Assembly (NCBI RefSeq): GCF_902168175.1
Contig: NZ_CABHOU010000025.1
Span: 124,001 to 188,000, forward strand
Direction: 5' to 3'
Length of the DNA: 64,000 nucleotides
Source: an uncultured Chitinophaga sp.
GTDB lineage: Bacteria > Bacteroidota > Bacteroidia > Chitinophagales > Chitinophagaceae
The notes under the pieces were generated by a model, which did not search any database, was not told the origin of the DNA, and was given only the letters and a program-made list of their open reading frames with translations. Position 1 is the stretch's first letter. Each line of letters opens with the position of its first letter. Made by a program: the position numbers and the translations under genes. Below, in pieces: positions 1 to 6,884 of this stretch.

Positions 1-1
1 A

Positions 2-715
2 GAAAACACCCGGAAACTGTTTTATGTGCCGGACAGTGTGTTCCAGAAACACCTGGCCAATTTGCGTAAAACCAAACTGCCTGTCAATACTACCAATGTA
101 TTTCTTCCCAATACCATCAAACTGATTGGTCCGGATGTAAACGTAAAATGGACAGTTGGGTATGTAGATACCATTTTCAAAAGAGCGCAGCAGGCCGGGG
201 TGAACATCATTGTGCTGGGCAGTTCTGGCTCACGCAGACTACCAGAGGGTTACAGCCGCAACAAGGCCATATCGGAGTTCGTATACATCGGCCGTAAAAT
301 GGCAGAAGTGGCGAAAAAATATAAGATCACCATCGCGATGGAGAGCCTGAACCGCACCGAAGATAATTTCATTACCACGCTTGAATTTGCCAACGAGCTG
401 GTAAACCTCATTAACCACCCGAACTTCAAGCTCACTGCGGATATTTACCATATGCTGATGGAGTACGAACCGGCAGATGTGATCATTAAAGCGGGTAAAA
501 ACCTGGTTCACTGCCATATTGCCGAACGCGAGAAACGTGCGGCACCGGGCACCTACAATGAGAACTTTCTTCCTTATTTCCAGGCACTGAAAAAGATCAA
601 TTATAAAGGCAGGATCAGCCTCGAATGCCGCTGGGACAATATGACCCAACAGGCTCCCTCGGCGCTGGCATACCTTAAAACACAATTAAACCAGGCTTAC
701 AATATAAAACCTTGA
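2..715 (+). CDS. Sugar phosphate isomerase/epimerase (xylose-isomerase-like TIM barrel), 5' partial
   Basis: The reading frame is open from the first bases of the window, so the N-terminus is missing; at least 237 residues remain. The AP-endonuclease-2/xylose-isomerase-like barrel is recognisable from its expected metal-ligand segments in order: Glu in MESLNRTED, Asp in TADIYHM, His in HCHIAE and Glu in SLECRWD. Such enzymes isomerise or epimerise sugars or cyclitols using a divalent metal. The stop lies 5 bp before the Tat-exported Gfo/Idh/MocA oxidoreductase, so the two are probably one operon acting on an oxidised or epimerised sugar. The substrate cannot be told from sequence. The GTG at 26 is only an internal possible start. 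Confidence 0.85.
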   Translation, partial: ENTRKLFYVPDSVFQKHLANLRKTKLPVNTTNVFLPNTIKLIGPDVNVKWTVGYVDTIFKRAQQAGVNIIVLGSSGSRRLPEGYSRNKAISEFVYIGRKMAEVAKKYKITIAMESLNRTEDNFITTLEFANELVNLINHPNFKLTADIYHMLMEYEPADVIIKAGKNLVHCHIAEREKRAAPGTYNENFLPYFQALKKINYKGRISLECRWDNMTQQAPSALAYLKTQLNQAYNIKP

Positions 716-720
716 TTCAT

Positions 721-2088
721 ATGACGCAATCGAATAAATCACGTCGTGCATTTCTGAAACAGTCGTTTATGGGCGGAGCAGGTGTTGCTATTACCGCAAT
801 GGGCCTCCCGGCCAGCAGTTACGCCAGGATTATGGGCGCCAATGATCGTGTAAACGTAGGGGTGGTAGGATTTTCCGACCGCTTCCGCGAAGCGCTGATG
901 CCTACTTTCCTCGCCAACAACAAGGAACTTAATTTCGACATTATCGGTGTTTCCGACATCTGGAACCGCCGCCGCGAAGAAGGTAAACGCATTTTATCGG
1001 GCAAAGTTGGCCACGATGTTACGGCGTACGTGAACAATGACGAATTGTACCGCAATAAAGACATCGATGCGGTAATTATTGCCACTGCCGATTTCCAGCA
1101 CGCTTTTCACACGGTAGAAGCTGTTACCAACAACTGCGATGTGTACTGCGAAAAACCTTTCGCCGAAACCATGGTGGATGCACGTAATGCGCTGAAAGCA
1201 GTGAAAGCATCTAAAAAGATATTCCAGGTAGGCACACAACGCCGTAGCGGCGAAAGCTACCACGCTGCTGCCAACTTCATTAAAGAAGGAAAGTTTGGAA
1301 ATATTACGATGGTGGAAATGACCTGGAACGTAAACCAGCCAGGTCGTTGGAGACGCCCGGCGTTAACCAGCACGATCAAAGAATCGGATGTGGACTGGAA
1401 ACGCTTCCTGGCAAACAGGCCTGCCGATAAGTGGGACCCGCGTAAATACCTGGAGTATCGCCTGTTCTGGCCTTATTCGTCTGGCATTTTCGGTCAGTGG
1501 ATGACACACCAGATCGATACCGTACACTGGTTCAGCGGTCTTAAACACCCGCGCAGTGCAGTGGCAAATGGAGGTATTTACCAATGGAAAGATGGTCGTA
1601 CAAACCCCGACACACTTACGGCGGTATTTGATTATGGCCCGGCCAACGATCCTACCAACGGCTTCCAGGTAATGTACAGCTCACGTTTCCATAACTCTGC
1701 AGGTGGTACTAAGGAATTGTATTACTCTAATGGTGGTATGATCGACATGAGTACGAACAAAATTACGCCAACAGGTGGCATGACCGAGAATGAAGGGAAA
1801 GCGATGGGATTGAAAGCCAATCTGCTGCCAACAATGACGCTGGCCGATGCAGGCGGTGGCGTTGCAACTTCTGCCAATACTGGTGGTGATCCTACCACCT
1901 TTGCCCATATGCGTAACTGGATGGAATGTGTACGGTCCCGCAAAGAGACGAATGCACCCATCGAAGCCGCTTATTCCCATTCTATTGCACTGATCATGGG
2001 TAATGCCGCGTACCGCACGGGTATGAAGGCTACGTTTGATGAAGCGAAGCAAGATGTAATGGTGGGCGGAAAAGTCTTTACTATGTAA
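721..2088 (+). CDS. Tat-exported Gfo/Idh/MocA family oxidoreductase
   Basis: 455 residues from the ATG at 721, chosen because it places SRRAFLKQ, a twin-arginine motif, at residues 8-15, followed by a hydrophobic stretch ending near ASSYA. Export as a folded, cofactor-loaded protein is therefore expected. The Rossmann part starts near residue 40 (RVNVGVVGFSDR), has the family EKPFAET element around residue 145, and a C-terminal half with the conserved H in WMTHQIDTVHWF. The family binds NAD(P) and oxidises or reduces sugars; some exported members are glycosidases of the GH109 type. It follows the sugar isomerase by 5 bp. A strong bidirectional terminator follows at 2114-2145. Confidence 0.88.
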   Translation: MTQSNKSRRAFLKQSFMGGAGVAITAMGLPASSYARIMGANDRVNVGVVGFSDRFREALMPTFLANNKELNFDIIGVSDIWNRRREEGKRILSGKVGHDVTAYVNNDELYRNKDIDAVIIATADFQHAFHTVEAVTNNCDVYCEKPFAETMVDARNALKAVKASKKIFQVGTQRRSGESYHAAANFIKEGKFGNITMVEMTWNVNQPGRWRRPALTSTIKESDVDWKRFLANRPADKWDPRKYLEYRLFWPYSSGIFGQWMTHQIDTVHWFSGLKHPRSAVANGGIYQWKDGRTNPDTLTAVFDYGPANDPTNGFQVMYSSRFHNSAGGTKELYYSNGGMIDMSTNKITPTGGMTENEGKAMGLKANLLPTMTLADAGGGVATSANTGGDPTTFAHMRNWMECVRSRKETNAPIEAAYSHSIALIMGNAAYRTGMKATFDEAKQDVMVGGKVFTM

Positions 2089-2113
2089 AGCCACGATCCT
2101 TGTAAAACTGAAA

Positions 2114-2145
2114 AAAAGGGCTGCTCGTTACGATGCAGCCCTTTT
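2114..2145. terminator. Bidirectional intrinsic terminator
   Basis: The 11-bp arms AAAAGGGCTGC (2114-2124) and its complement (2135-2145) enclose a 10-nt loop. There are A and T runs on both sides. It sits between two convergent genes ending at 2088 and 2149 and can stop both. Confidence 0.85.
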
Positions 2146-2148
2146 CTA

Positions 2149-2775
2149 TTATATGGACTTCGCCCGCCGCTTCTCCATCTCTTCCGCGATCTTACGCGAA
2201 GCATCGTCCCCCTTTTCTTTCAGGTGATGGATGACAGAAAAATAATCGGCGTCGTGGCGGTTCTGGCTTAGTTTAAAGGTGCTTTGTACTTCGTCCACCT
2301 TCATTTCAAAACCCACGATTCCTTTCATATTCTTATGTAATTCATCGGTTGTTATGTCTGAAATATGCACGGGGCAGCGCGATGCGGCTTCGTAAGTGTC
2401 CATCAGCCGACCCAGTGAGGCTTCCAACTGTTCATCAGTTTGGATTTGCAGTTGGCCGTAGATATGCACGGAGATGTAATTCCAGGTAGGTATCTTCTCT
2501 TCCACATACCACGATGATGAAATATAGCTGTGCGGGGCGGTAAATACGGCTAAAAACCGCTGGTTGCTGCCGAGGGTGAGCTTTTGCTTATTAGCGGCTG
2601 AAATATGCCCTTCCAGCACGAATTCGCCGGGTGCCTTTTCACGCAGTTCCAGGGGCAGGTGAGTACCAACGGGCTCACCGTCCTGCACACTGATGAGCAG
2701 ACCAAAACTGTTTTCGCGTACAAAACCGGAAATGATGTTCCAGTCGGTTTCCTGGTATTTTTTCGGTGTGTGCAT
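2149..2775 (-). CDS. PaiB-like FMN-binding protein (putative negative transcriptional regulator family)
   Basis: 208 residues starting MHTPKKYQETDW at the ATG at 2775; an upstream in-frame start at 2814 would translate through an inverted-repeat arm and is rejected. The fold is the flavin-reductase-like split barrel of the PaiB/YhbP group, with typical segments SFGLLISVQDGEPVGTHLPL near residues 20-40 and FTAPHSYISSSWY near residue 80. PaiB was named as a sporulation/protease repressor in Bacillus, but most homologues are probably FMN-dependent enzymes, so the regulator label is weak. What stands out is the upstream region: a -7 box at 2849-2856, two palindromic operators and 26-bp inverted repeats (2796-2981), suggesting unusual control. 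Confidence 0.85.
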   Translation of the reverse strand: MHTPKKYQETDWNIISGFVRENSFGLLISVQDGEPVGTHLPLELREKAPGEFVLEGHISAANKQKLTLGSNQRFLAVFTAPHSYISSSWYVEEKIPTWNYISVHIYGQLQIQTDEQLEASLGRLMDTYEAASRCPVHISDITTDELHKNMKGIVGFEMKVDEVQSTFKLSQNRHDADYFSVIHHLKEKGDDASRKIAEEMEKRRAKSI

Positions 2776-2848
2776 TTGTATGGCTTTTTGTTGCTGCTGA
2801 AGGGAGTGACACAACGGCGGCTGGGTTTTATTCCAAAGCTGGTACCTG

Positions 2849-2856
2849 CAAAATTA
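2849..2856 (-). promoter_or_regulatory. Candidate -7 box TAATTTTG for the PaiB-like gene
   Basis: It matches TAnnTTTG on the minus strand, 74 bp upstream of the start codon. No good TTTG -33 element is visible. The palindrome 2868-2879 occupies that position, so a bound protein could block or replace the upstream contact. Confidence 0.5.
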
Positions 2857-2867
2857 AAAAAGAAAAA

Positions 2868-2907
2868 GGTGTATACACCGCTGTTATCATCGAACGGTAT
2901 ATACACC
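2868..2907. promoter_or_regulatory. Paired palindromic operators GGTGTATACACC / GGTATATACACC
   Basis: The first site (2868-2879) is a perfect 12-bp palindrome. The second (2896-2907) differs by one base. Their centres are 28 bp apart, and the left one covers the -33 region of the PaiB-like promoter. A related site is at 57169-57184. The binding protein is unknown. Confidence 0.5.
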
Positions 2908-2994
2908 TGTATAAAGTGTTGATATTATTAAACCAGCTTTAGCTCGCTGACCAGGGCCGCCGTTGTGTCACTCCCTTCAGCGGCAGTAAGGCTG

Positions 2995-4095
2995 TTACAC
3001 CATGATCTCTACGATCTTCGTAGGGGCCATGTTAGCATTACGCATGGCTATACCACGGGCGGTAGCGCCTGCCAGATCGATAAATGCCTTCTTGGTAATC
3101 TCGTCGTCGCCCGTCATTACCGGCTGGCCGTAGTCGCCACCCTCACGGATGCCCTGTACCAGCGGAATCTGGCCGAGGAAAGGAATATCCATTTCGCTGG
3201 CCAGGCGTTTGCCGCCTTCTTTACCAAAAATATAATACTTGTTATCTGGCAGTTCCTTCGGGGTAAAGTAGGCCATGTTCTCCACGAGGCCAATAATAGG
3301 CACATTGATCTGCGGACTGCTGAACATCGCGATACCTTTCTTCGCATCCAGCAACGCTACGTCCTGCGGAGTGGTGACCATTACAGCACCGGTTACTGGT
3401 ACGGTTTGTACGAGTGTTAACTGCACGTCGCCTGTACCTGGAGGCATATCGATGATCAGGTAATCGAGGTCGCCCCAGTACACATCGGTTACAAACTGGC
3501 GCAAAGCACTGCTCACCATGGGGCCGCGCCATACGATGGCCTGCTTCTCATCTACCAGCAAACCGATAGACATGAATTTAATACCGAACTTTTCCAGGGG
3601 AGAAATCATCGCTTTACCGTCTACCGACACCATCATCGGGCGTTCGCCACGGGCACCGAACATAATGGGAACAGAAGGACCGTATACGTCGGCGTCCATC
3701 AATCCTACCGCTGCCCCACCCTGTCCCAGGGAAATGGCCAGGTTGGCTGCTACGGTGCTTTTGCCCACACCACCTTTACCGGAGGCTACCATGATCACGT
3801 TCCTTACGCCAGGTAAGGCGCCCTTATTGTCTTTACGGTTTGAATTAACATTTGCGGTCATATTAACCGTTACCACCGCTTCCTTATTCACAAAGTGTTT
3901 TACTGCATTGATACAGGCGTTACGGATCAGGTCCTTTAACGGACAGGCAGGCGTGGTGAGCACTACCGTGAAACTTACTTTATTTTCGCCATCTATCTCT
4001 ATGTCCTTCACCATGTTAAGCGTCACCAGGTCCTTACCCAGATCAGGCTCCTCAACATGGCTAAGGGCGTGAATTATCTGCTCTTTCGTCATCAT
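2995..4095 (-). CDS. mrp: Mrp/ApbC family P-loop ATPase, iron-sulfur cluster carrier
   Basis: 366 residues. The N-terminal ~90 residues are a MIP18/DUF59 domain (EEPDLGKDLVTLNMV, TTPACPLKD). The P-loop ATPase follows with the deviant Walker A VASGKGGVGKST near residue 105 and the IIDMPPGTGD element near residue 205. The family loads Fe-S clusters on target proteins in the cytoplasm. The segment that often carries CxxC in Mrp proteins reads MAYFTPKELPDNKYYIFG here and has no cysteine pair. Adjacent ATGs at 4095 and 4092 make the start uncertain by one residue. A -7 box TAACTTTG lies at 4126-4133. The gene is divergent from the secreted protein at 4179. Confidence 0.93.
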   Translation of the reverse strand: MMTKEQIIHALSHVEEPDLGKDLVTLNMVKDIEIDGENKVSFTVVLTTPACPLKDLIRNACINAVKHFVNKEAVVTVNMTANVNSNRKDNKGALPGVRNVIMVASGKGGVGKSTVAANLAISLGQGGAAVGLMDADVYGPSVPIMFGARGERPMMVSVDGKAMISPLEKFGIKFMSIGLLVDEKQAIVWRGPMVSSALRQFVTDVYWGDLDYLIIDMPPGTGDVQLTLVQTVPVTGAVMVTTPQDVALLDAKKGIAMFSSPQINVPIIGLVENMAYFTPKELPDNKYYIFGKEGGKRLASEMDIPFLGQIPLVQGIREGGDYGQPVMTGDDEITKKAFIDLAGATARGIAMRNANMAPTKIVEIMV

Positions 4096-4125
4096 AAATT
4101 GTTGTTAAAAATGAGTTCCGTGCTG

Positions 4126-4133
4126 CAAAGTTA
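4126..4133 (-). promoter_or_regulatory. Candidate -7 box TAACTTTG for mrp
   Basis: It matches the Bacteroidota TAnnTTTG consensus, 30 bp upstream of the mrp start, in the gap between divergent genes. The -33 element is not evident. Confidence 0.5.
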
Positions 4134-4178
4134 ACCTAATTGATCTTTAATTTGATTCTGTTTATCTTCGTCGGACGC

Positions 4179-4817
4179 ATGAATAAAAAAATCTACATAC
4201 TTGTCGCACTGCTATGCCTGCCATTTTTTCTGAAAGCTCAGCTAACTGCGTTCAAAGACAGTGTCATTCAATTCTCTGGTATCACCATGACGGCCGATAG
4301 CCTTCGTGCCATTCCGGCAGTTAGTATTTTGGTAAAAGGCCAGAACAGGGGTACCATTTCCAACAGTCAGGGTATATTTTCCATTGTGGCATTTAAAGGC
4401 GATACCCTTAGTTTCAGTGCCGTAGGTTTCCGTAAAAAAGAATACCGCATTCCACCGACCCTGCAGGGAAATAACTTTTCCATGATCCAGTTGCTGGTAG
4501 AAGACACCACCTACCTGCCGGTTACGATCATCAAACCTTATCCTACAAGAGAGGAGTTTGAGAAGATGTTCGTAAGCATGGATATTCCCAACGACCAATA
4601 CGAAATTGCCCGTAAGAATACTGAAAAAGACCATATGCGCGCCCTGCAGCGTGTAACACCAACGGATGCCGGTGAGGCCTATAACTCTTACATGCGTAAG
4701 CAACAACAATCCTTGTACTACGCCGGGCAGGTACCTCCGCAAAACATTTTCAACCCGCTGGCCTGGGCCCAATTCATTCAATCCTGGAAACGGGGCGACT
4801 TCAAGAATAAAGATTAG
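4179..4817 (+). CDS. Secreted protein with carboxypeptidase-regulatory-like domain, function unknown
   Basis: 212 residues from the ATG at 4179, which opens a clear signal peptide (MNKKIYILVALLCLPFFLKAQ). An earlier in-frame start at 4140 would bury it. Residues ~45-100 resemble the CarboxypepD_reg-like beta-sandwich found at the N-terminus of TonB-dependent receptors: ILVKGQNRGTISNSQGIFSI, then GDTLSFSAVGFRKKEYRIP. The remainder is charged and glutamine-rich with no recognised domain. It is common in Bacteroidota as a periplasmic or outer-membrane-associated protein of unknown role. The gene is divergent from mrp and 75 bp upstream of the acyl-CoA dehydrogenase-type gene. Confidence 0.75.
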   Translation: MNKKIYILVALLCLPFFLKAQLTAFKDSVIQFSGITMTADSLRAIPAVSILVKGQNRGTISNSQGIFSIVAFKGDTLSFSAVGFRKKEYRIPPTLQGNNFSMIQLLVEDTTYLPVTIIKPYPTREEFEKMFVSMDIPNDQYEIARKNTEKDHMRALQRVTPTDAGEAYNSYMRKQQQSLYYAGQVPPQNIFNPLAWAQFIQSWKRGDFKNKD

Positions 4818-4892
4818 GGCTTGTTTCGCATATTTCTTTAAATTGCCTGATCCACCCCTGCGAGGGCGGTTCACCAAAAACAACCACGAAAT

Positions 4893-5783
4893 ATGCAACA
4901 AGTAGCCATCATTGGCGCCGGCACCATGGGTAACGGCATTGCCCACGTTTTTGCCCAGAGCGGCTTTAAAGTAAACCTCATCGACATTTCGGGCCCGGCG
5001 CTGGAAAAAGCGCTGGCCACTATCACCAAAAACCTCGACAGGCAACTGGCTAAAGAAAGCATTACCGCCGACGTCAAAGCACAAACACTGGCCAACCTCA
5101 GTACCCATACCGATATGGCCGAAGGGGTAAAGAACGCAGGTTTGATAATAGAGGCCGCAACTGAAAACATCCAACTGAAACTCAAAATATTCGCAGAACT
5201 GGATAAACTCGCACCCGCAGAAGCTATCCTGGCCACCAACACTTCTTCCATCTCCATCACACAAATAGCGGCGGCCACCAAAAGGCCCACCCAGGTAATA
5301 GGTATGCACTTCATGAACCCGGTGCCCGTCATGAAACTGGTAGAAATTATCAATGGTTACGCCACCGGCAAGGCCGTTACGGAACAAATCACTGCTTTAT
5401 CGCGCCAGCTGGGCAAAGTACCCTGCGTGGTGAACGACTATCCCGGCTTTATTGCCAACCGTATACTGATGCCGATGATCAACGAAGCGATCATCAGCCT
5501 GTACGAAGGGGTTGCCGGCGTGGAAGAAATAGATACGGTAATGAAACTTGGTATGGCACACCCTATGGGGCCGTTACAGCTGGCCGATTTCATCGGACTG
5601 GACGTATGCCTGTACATCATGCGCGTGCTGCACGAAGGACTCGGCAATCCTAAATACGCGCCTTGTCCGTTGCTAGTGAACATGGTGAATGCAGGCTTCC
5701 TCGGTGCTAAGAGTGGCGAAGGGTTTTATAAGTATGAGGCGGGGAGTAAGGATTTGAAAGTGAGTACACGTTTTAAGGTGTAA
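4893..5783 (+). CDS. 3-hydroxybutyryl-CoA / 3-hydroxyacyl-CoA dehydrogenase
   Basis: 296 residues, close to the ~282-residue single-domain family. The N-terminal NAD-binding motif is GAGTMGNGIAHVFAQSG (residues 7-23). The catalytic HFMNPVPVMKLVEII segment (near residue 138) holds the catalytic His, and NDYPGFIANRILMPMINEA (near residue 180) marks the C-terminal dimerisation domain. It oxidises (S)-3-hydroxyacyl-CoA with NAD+ in fatty acid, butyrate or phenylacetate metabolism. No other beta-oxidation gene is adjacent, so the pathway is not fixed by context. A terminator follows at 5857-5902. Confidence 0.92.
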   Translation: MQQVAIIGAGTMGNGIAHVFAQSGFKVNLIDISGPALEKALATITKNLDRQLAKESITADVKAQTLANLSTHTDMAEGVKNAGLIIEAATENIQLKLKIFAELDKLAPAEAILATNTSSISITQIAAATKRPTQVIGMHFMNPVPVMKLVEIINGYATGKAVTEQITALSRQLGKVPCVVNDYPGFIANRILMPMINEAIISLYEGVAGVEEIDTVMKLGMAHPMGPLQLADFIGLDVCLYIMRVLHEGLGNPKYAPCPLLVNMVNAGFLGAKSGEGFYKYEAGSKDLKVSTRFKV

Positions 5784-5856
5784 CGGAAAGGCATATAAAA
5801 GAAACGGGCATTGTGACGACGTGTTACATCACCGTTTCAGACAACGGCTTCAACAC

Positions 5857-5902
5857 AAAAAGAAGAATCCCGGCTGCCGAGGCAACCGGGATTCTTCTTT
5901 TT
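5857..5902. terminator. Bidirectional intrinsic terminator
   Basis: The 17-nt complementary arms 5857-5873 and 5886-5902 (core AGAAGAATCCCGG) enclose a 12-nt loop. The arms themselves end in A and T runs. It serves the dehydrogenase (+) and the SusCD operon (-). Confidence 0.85.
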
Positions 5903-5923
5903 GACAATTAATGCCTGTTTCCA

Positions 5924-6859
5924 CTAATATTTGATATTAGGAAAATCGGTTTTAGCCTTTACCAGCTGAGGCCCCCACGCTGCTCCGTTCCTGTCATTAG
6001 GACCAAACGCAGTTGTTGCCAATTCAGCCAGGTCATGCTTTGCAGCTCCGCTCCAGAAGTGAATAAATTCACCCATATTCATTCGCCTTGTATATTCCAG
6101 TCCGTAGGCGTGCGCCTTCGTGGGAAAATGTTCGGCGAGCAAAGTAAAGAAGCTGTTCAGTACTGCGGTTTCACCATACTGGCTATAAATAGGGTAAAAC
6201 CAATCCTTGAACCAGCGCGTACCTGGCCTTGGGAAGTTATCGGAAGCAGTTTCCATGTCTTTCATAACACGTTCTGCTTCTTTATCCCATCCGAGCTTTT
6301 TGTAAACGTCGTAGTTATAAATCTCCATCCATTTACTGTCGCCCCAGATCAGGAACGCGGGCGATTCTTTAACACCTTTGAAGCCACCTTCTACAATATG
6401 TCCGATTTCGTGTGTCAGTACATCCAGGTTCCAGTTTGAGCTGTCTCTCCAGGAGTTGTTTGACCCGATGTCGATACCGGTACGATTATCATGACCATCG
6501 TCGAAATACGTATAAGGATGTCCTCCTCCATATTTACCATAGTGTAGCACTACATACAACCGTTTATCGGTTCCCTTAAAAGGGGCGTATGCTACTTTGG
6601 TATACTTCCAGATTTCCTCCGCTTTTCTAAGTGGCCAGGTAATATCACGCGGCATATCATCATCATAGTACAGCGCCACTTCTTTCGTGTATGCTACGTT
6701 TTTTACTACCTGAACATGTTCGAACCAATGTTCCCGCCATGTGGCAGCGGGAGCATTTGGATCGGTTTCTGGCACATTCAGTCGGATCTTTTCAGTTCCC
6801 TTTTTGCAACCAGCGCTTAGCAATAACAGCAGCGCAAAATTTGCGAATATTGTTCTCAT
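5924..6859 (-). CDS. Putative zinc metallopeptidase lipoprotein (HEIGH motif) of the SusCD operon
   Basis: 311 residues. The N-terminus is a lipoprotein signal with lipobox LSAGC at about residues 14-18. The central motif THEIGHIVEGG fits a gluzincin-type HExxH zinc site, and YFDDGHDNRTGIDIG lies just before it. The overall pattern resembles plant basic-secretory-protein-like peptidases found in Bacteroidota; this family assignment is by eye. It is the last gene of the leftward operon, 25 bp after susD, and is the operon's only enzyme. It probably sits on the cell surface and cuts a protein or glycoprotein whose fragments SusC/SusD import. Confidence 0.72.
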   Translation of the reverse strand: MRTIFANFALLLLLSAGCKKGTEKIRLNVPETDPNAPAATWREHWFEHVQVVKNVAYTKEVALYYDDDMPRDITWPLRKAEEIWKYTKVAYAPFKGTDKRLYVVLHYGKYGGGHPYTYFDDGHDNRTGIDIGSNNSWRDSSNWNLDVLTHEIGHIVEGGFKGVKESPAFLIWGDSKWMEIYNYDVYKKLGWDKEAERVMKDMETASDNFPRPGTRWFKDWFYPIYSQYGETAVLNSFFTLLAEHFPTKAHAYGLEYTRRMNMGEFIHFWSGAAKHDLAELATTAFGPNDRNGAAWGPQLVKAKTDFPNIKY

Positions 6860-6884
6860 CGGATAGTATCGGGTTTGGTGAATA

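Larger units (their letters stand above)
2796..2981. repeat. Mirror-image promoter element with 26-bp perfect inverted repeats
   Basis: Arms 2796-2821 and 2956-2981 are perfect reverse complements (26 of 26). Inside, AAAGCTGGT (2835-2843) mirrors 2932-2940, and GGTGTATACACC (2868-2879) mirrors GGTATATACACC (2896-2907), all centred near 2888. The intervening spacers are the same or nearly the same length but differ in sequence. The left half carries the -7 box of the PaiB-like gene. It could be an invertible promoter, a MITE-like palindromic element or a selected double operator. No recombinase gene is in the window. Confidence 0.75.

Noticed and set aside
2605..2922. 105-codon plus-strand frame across the mirror-image promoter element
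   Set aside because: Covers the antisense of the PaiB-like gene and the palindromic region; the product is low complexity.
2796..2981. Insertion sequence
   Set aside because: Inverted repeats are present but only 134 bp lie between them, with no transposase and no clear target-site duplication. A MITE remains possible.
4242..5387. 381-codon minus-strand frame over the dehydrogenase gene
   Set aside because: Runs antisense through two recognisable plus-strand genes. Its protein is rich in Cys, Phe and Gly in shadow fashion and has no domain.
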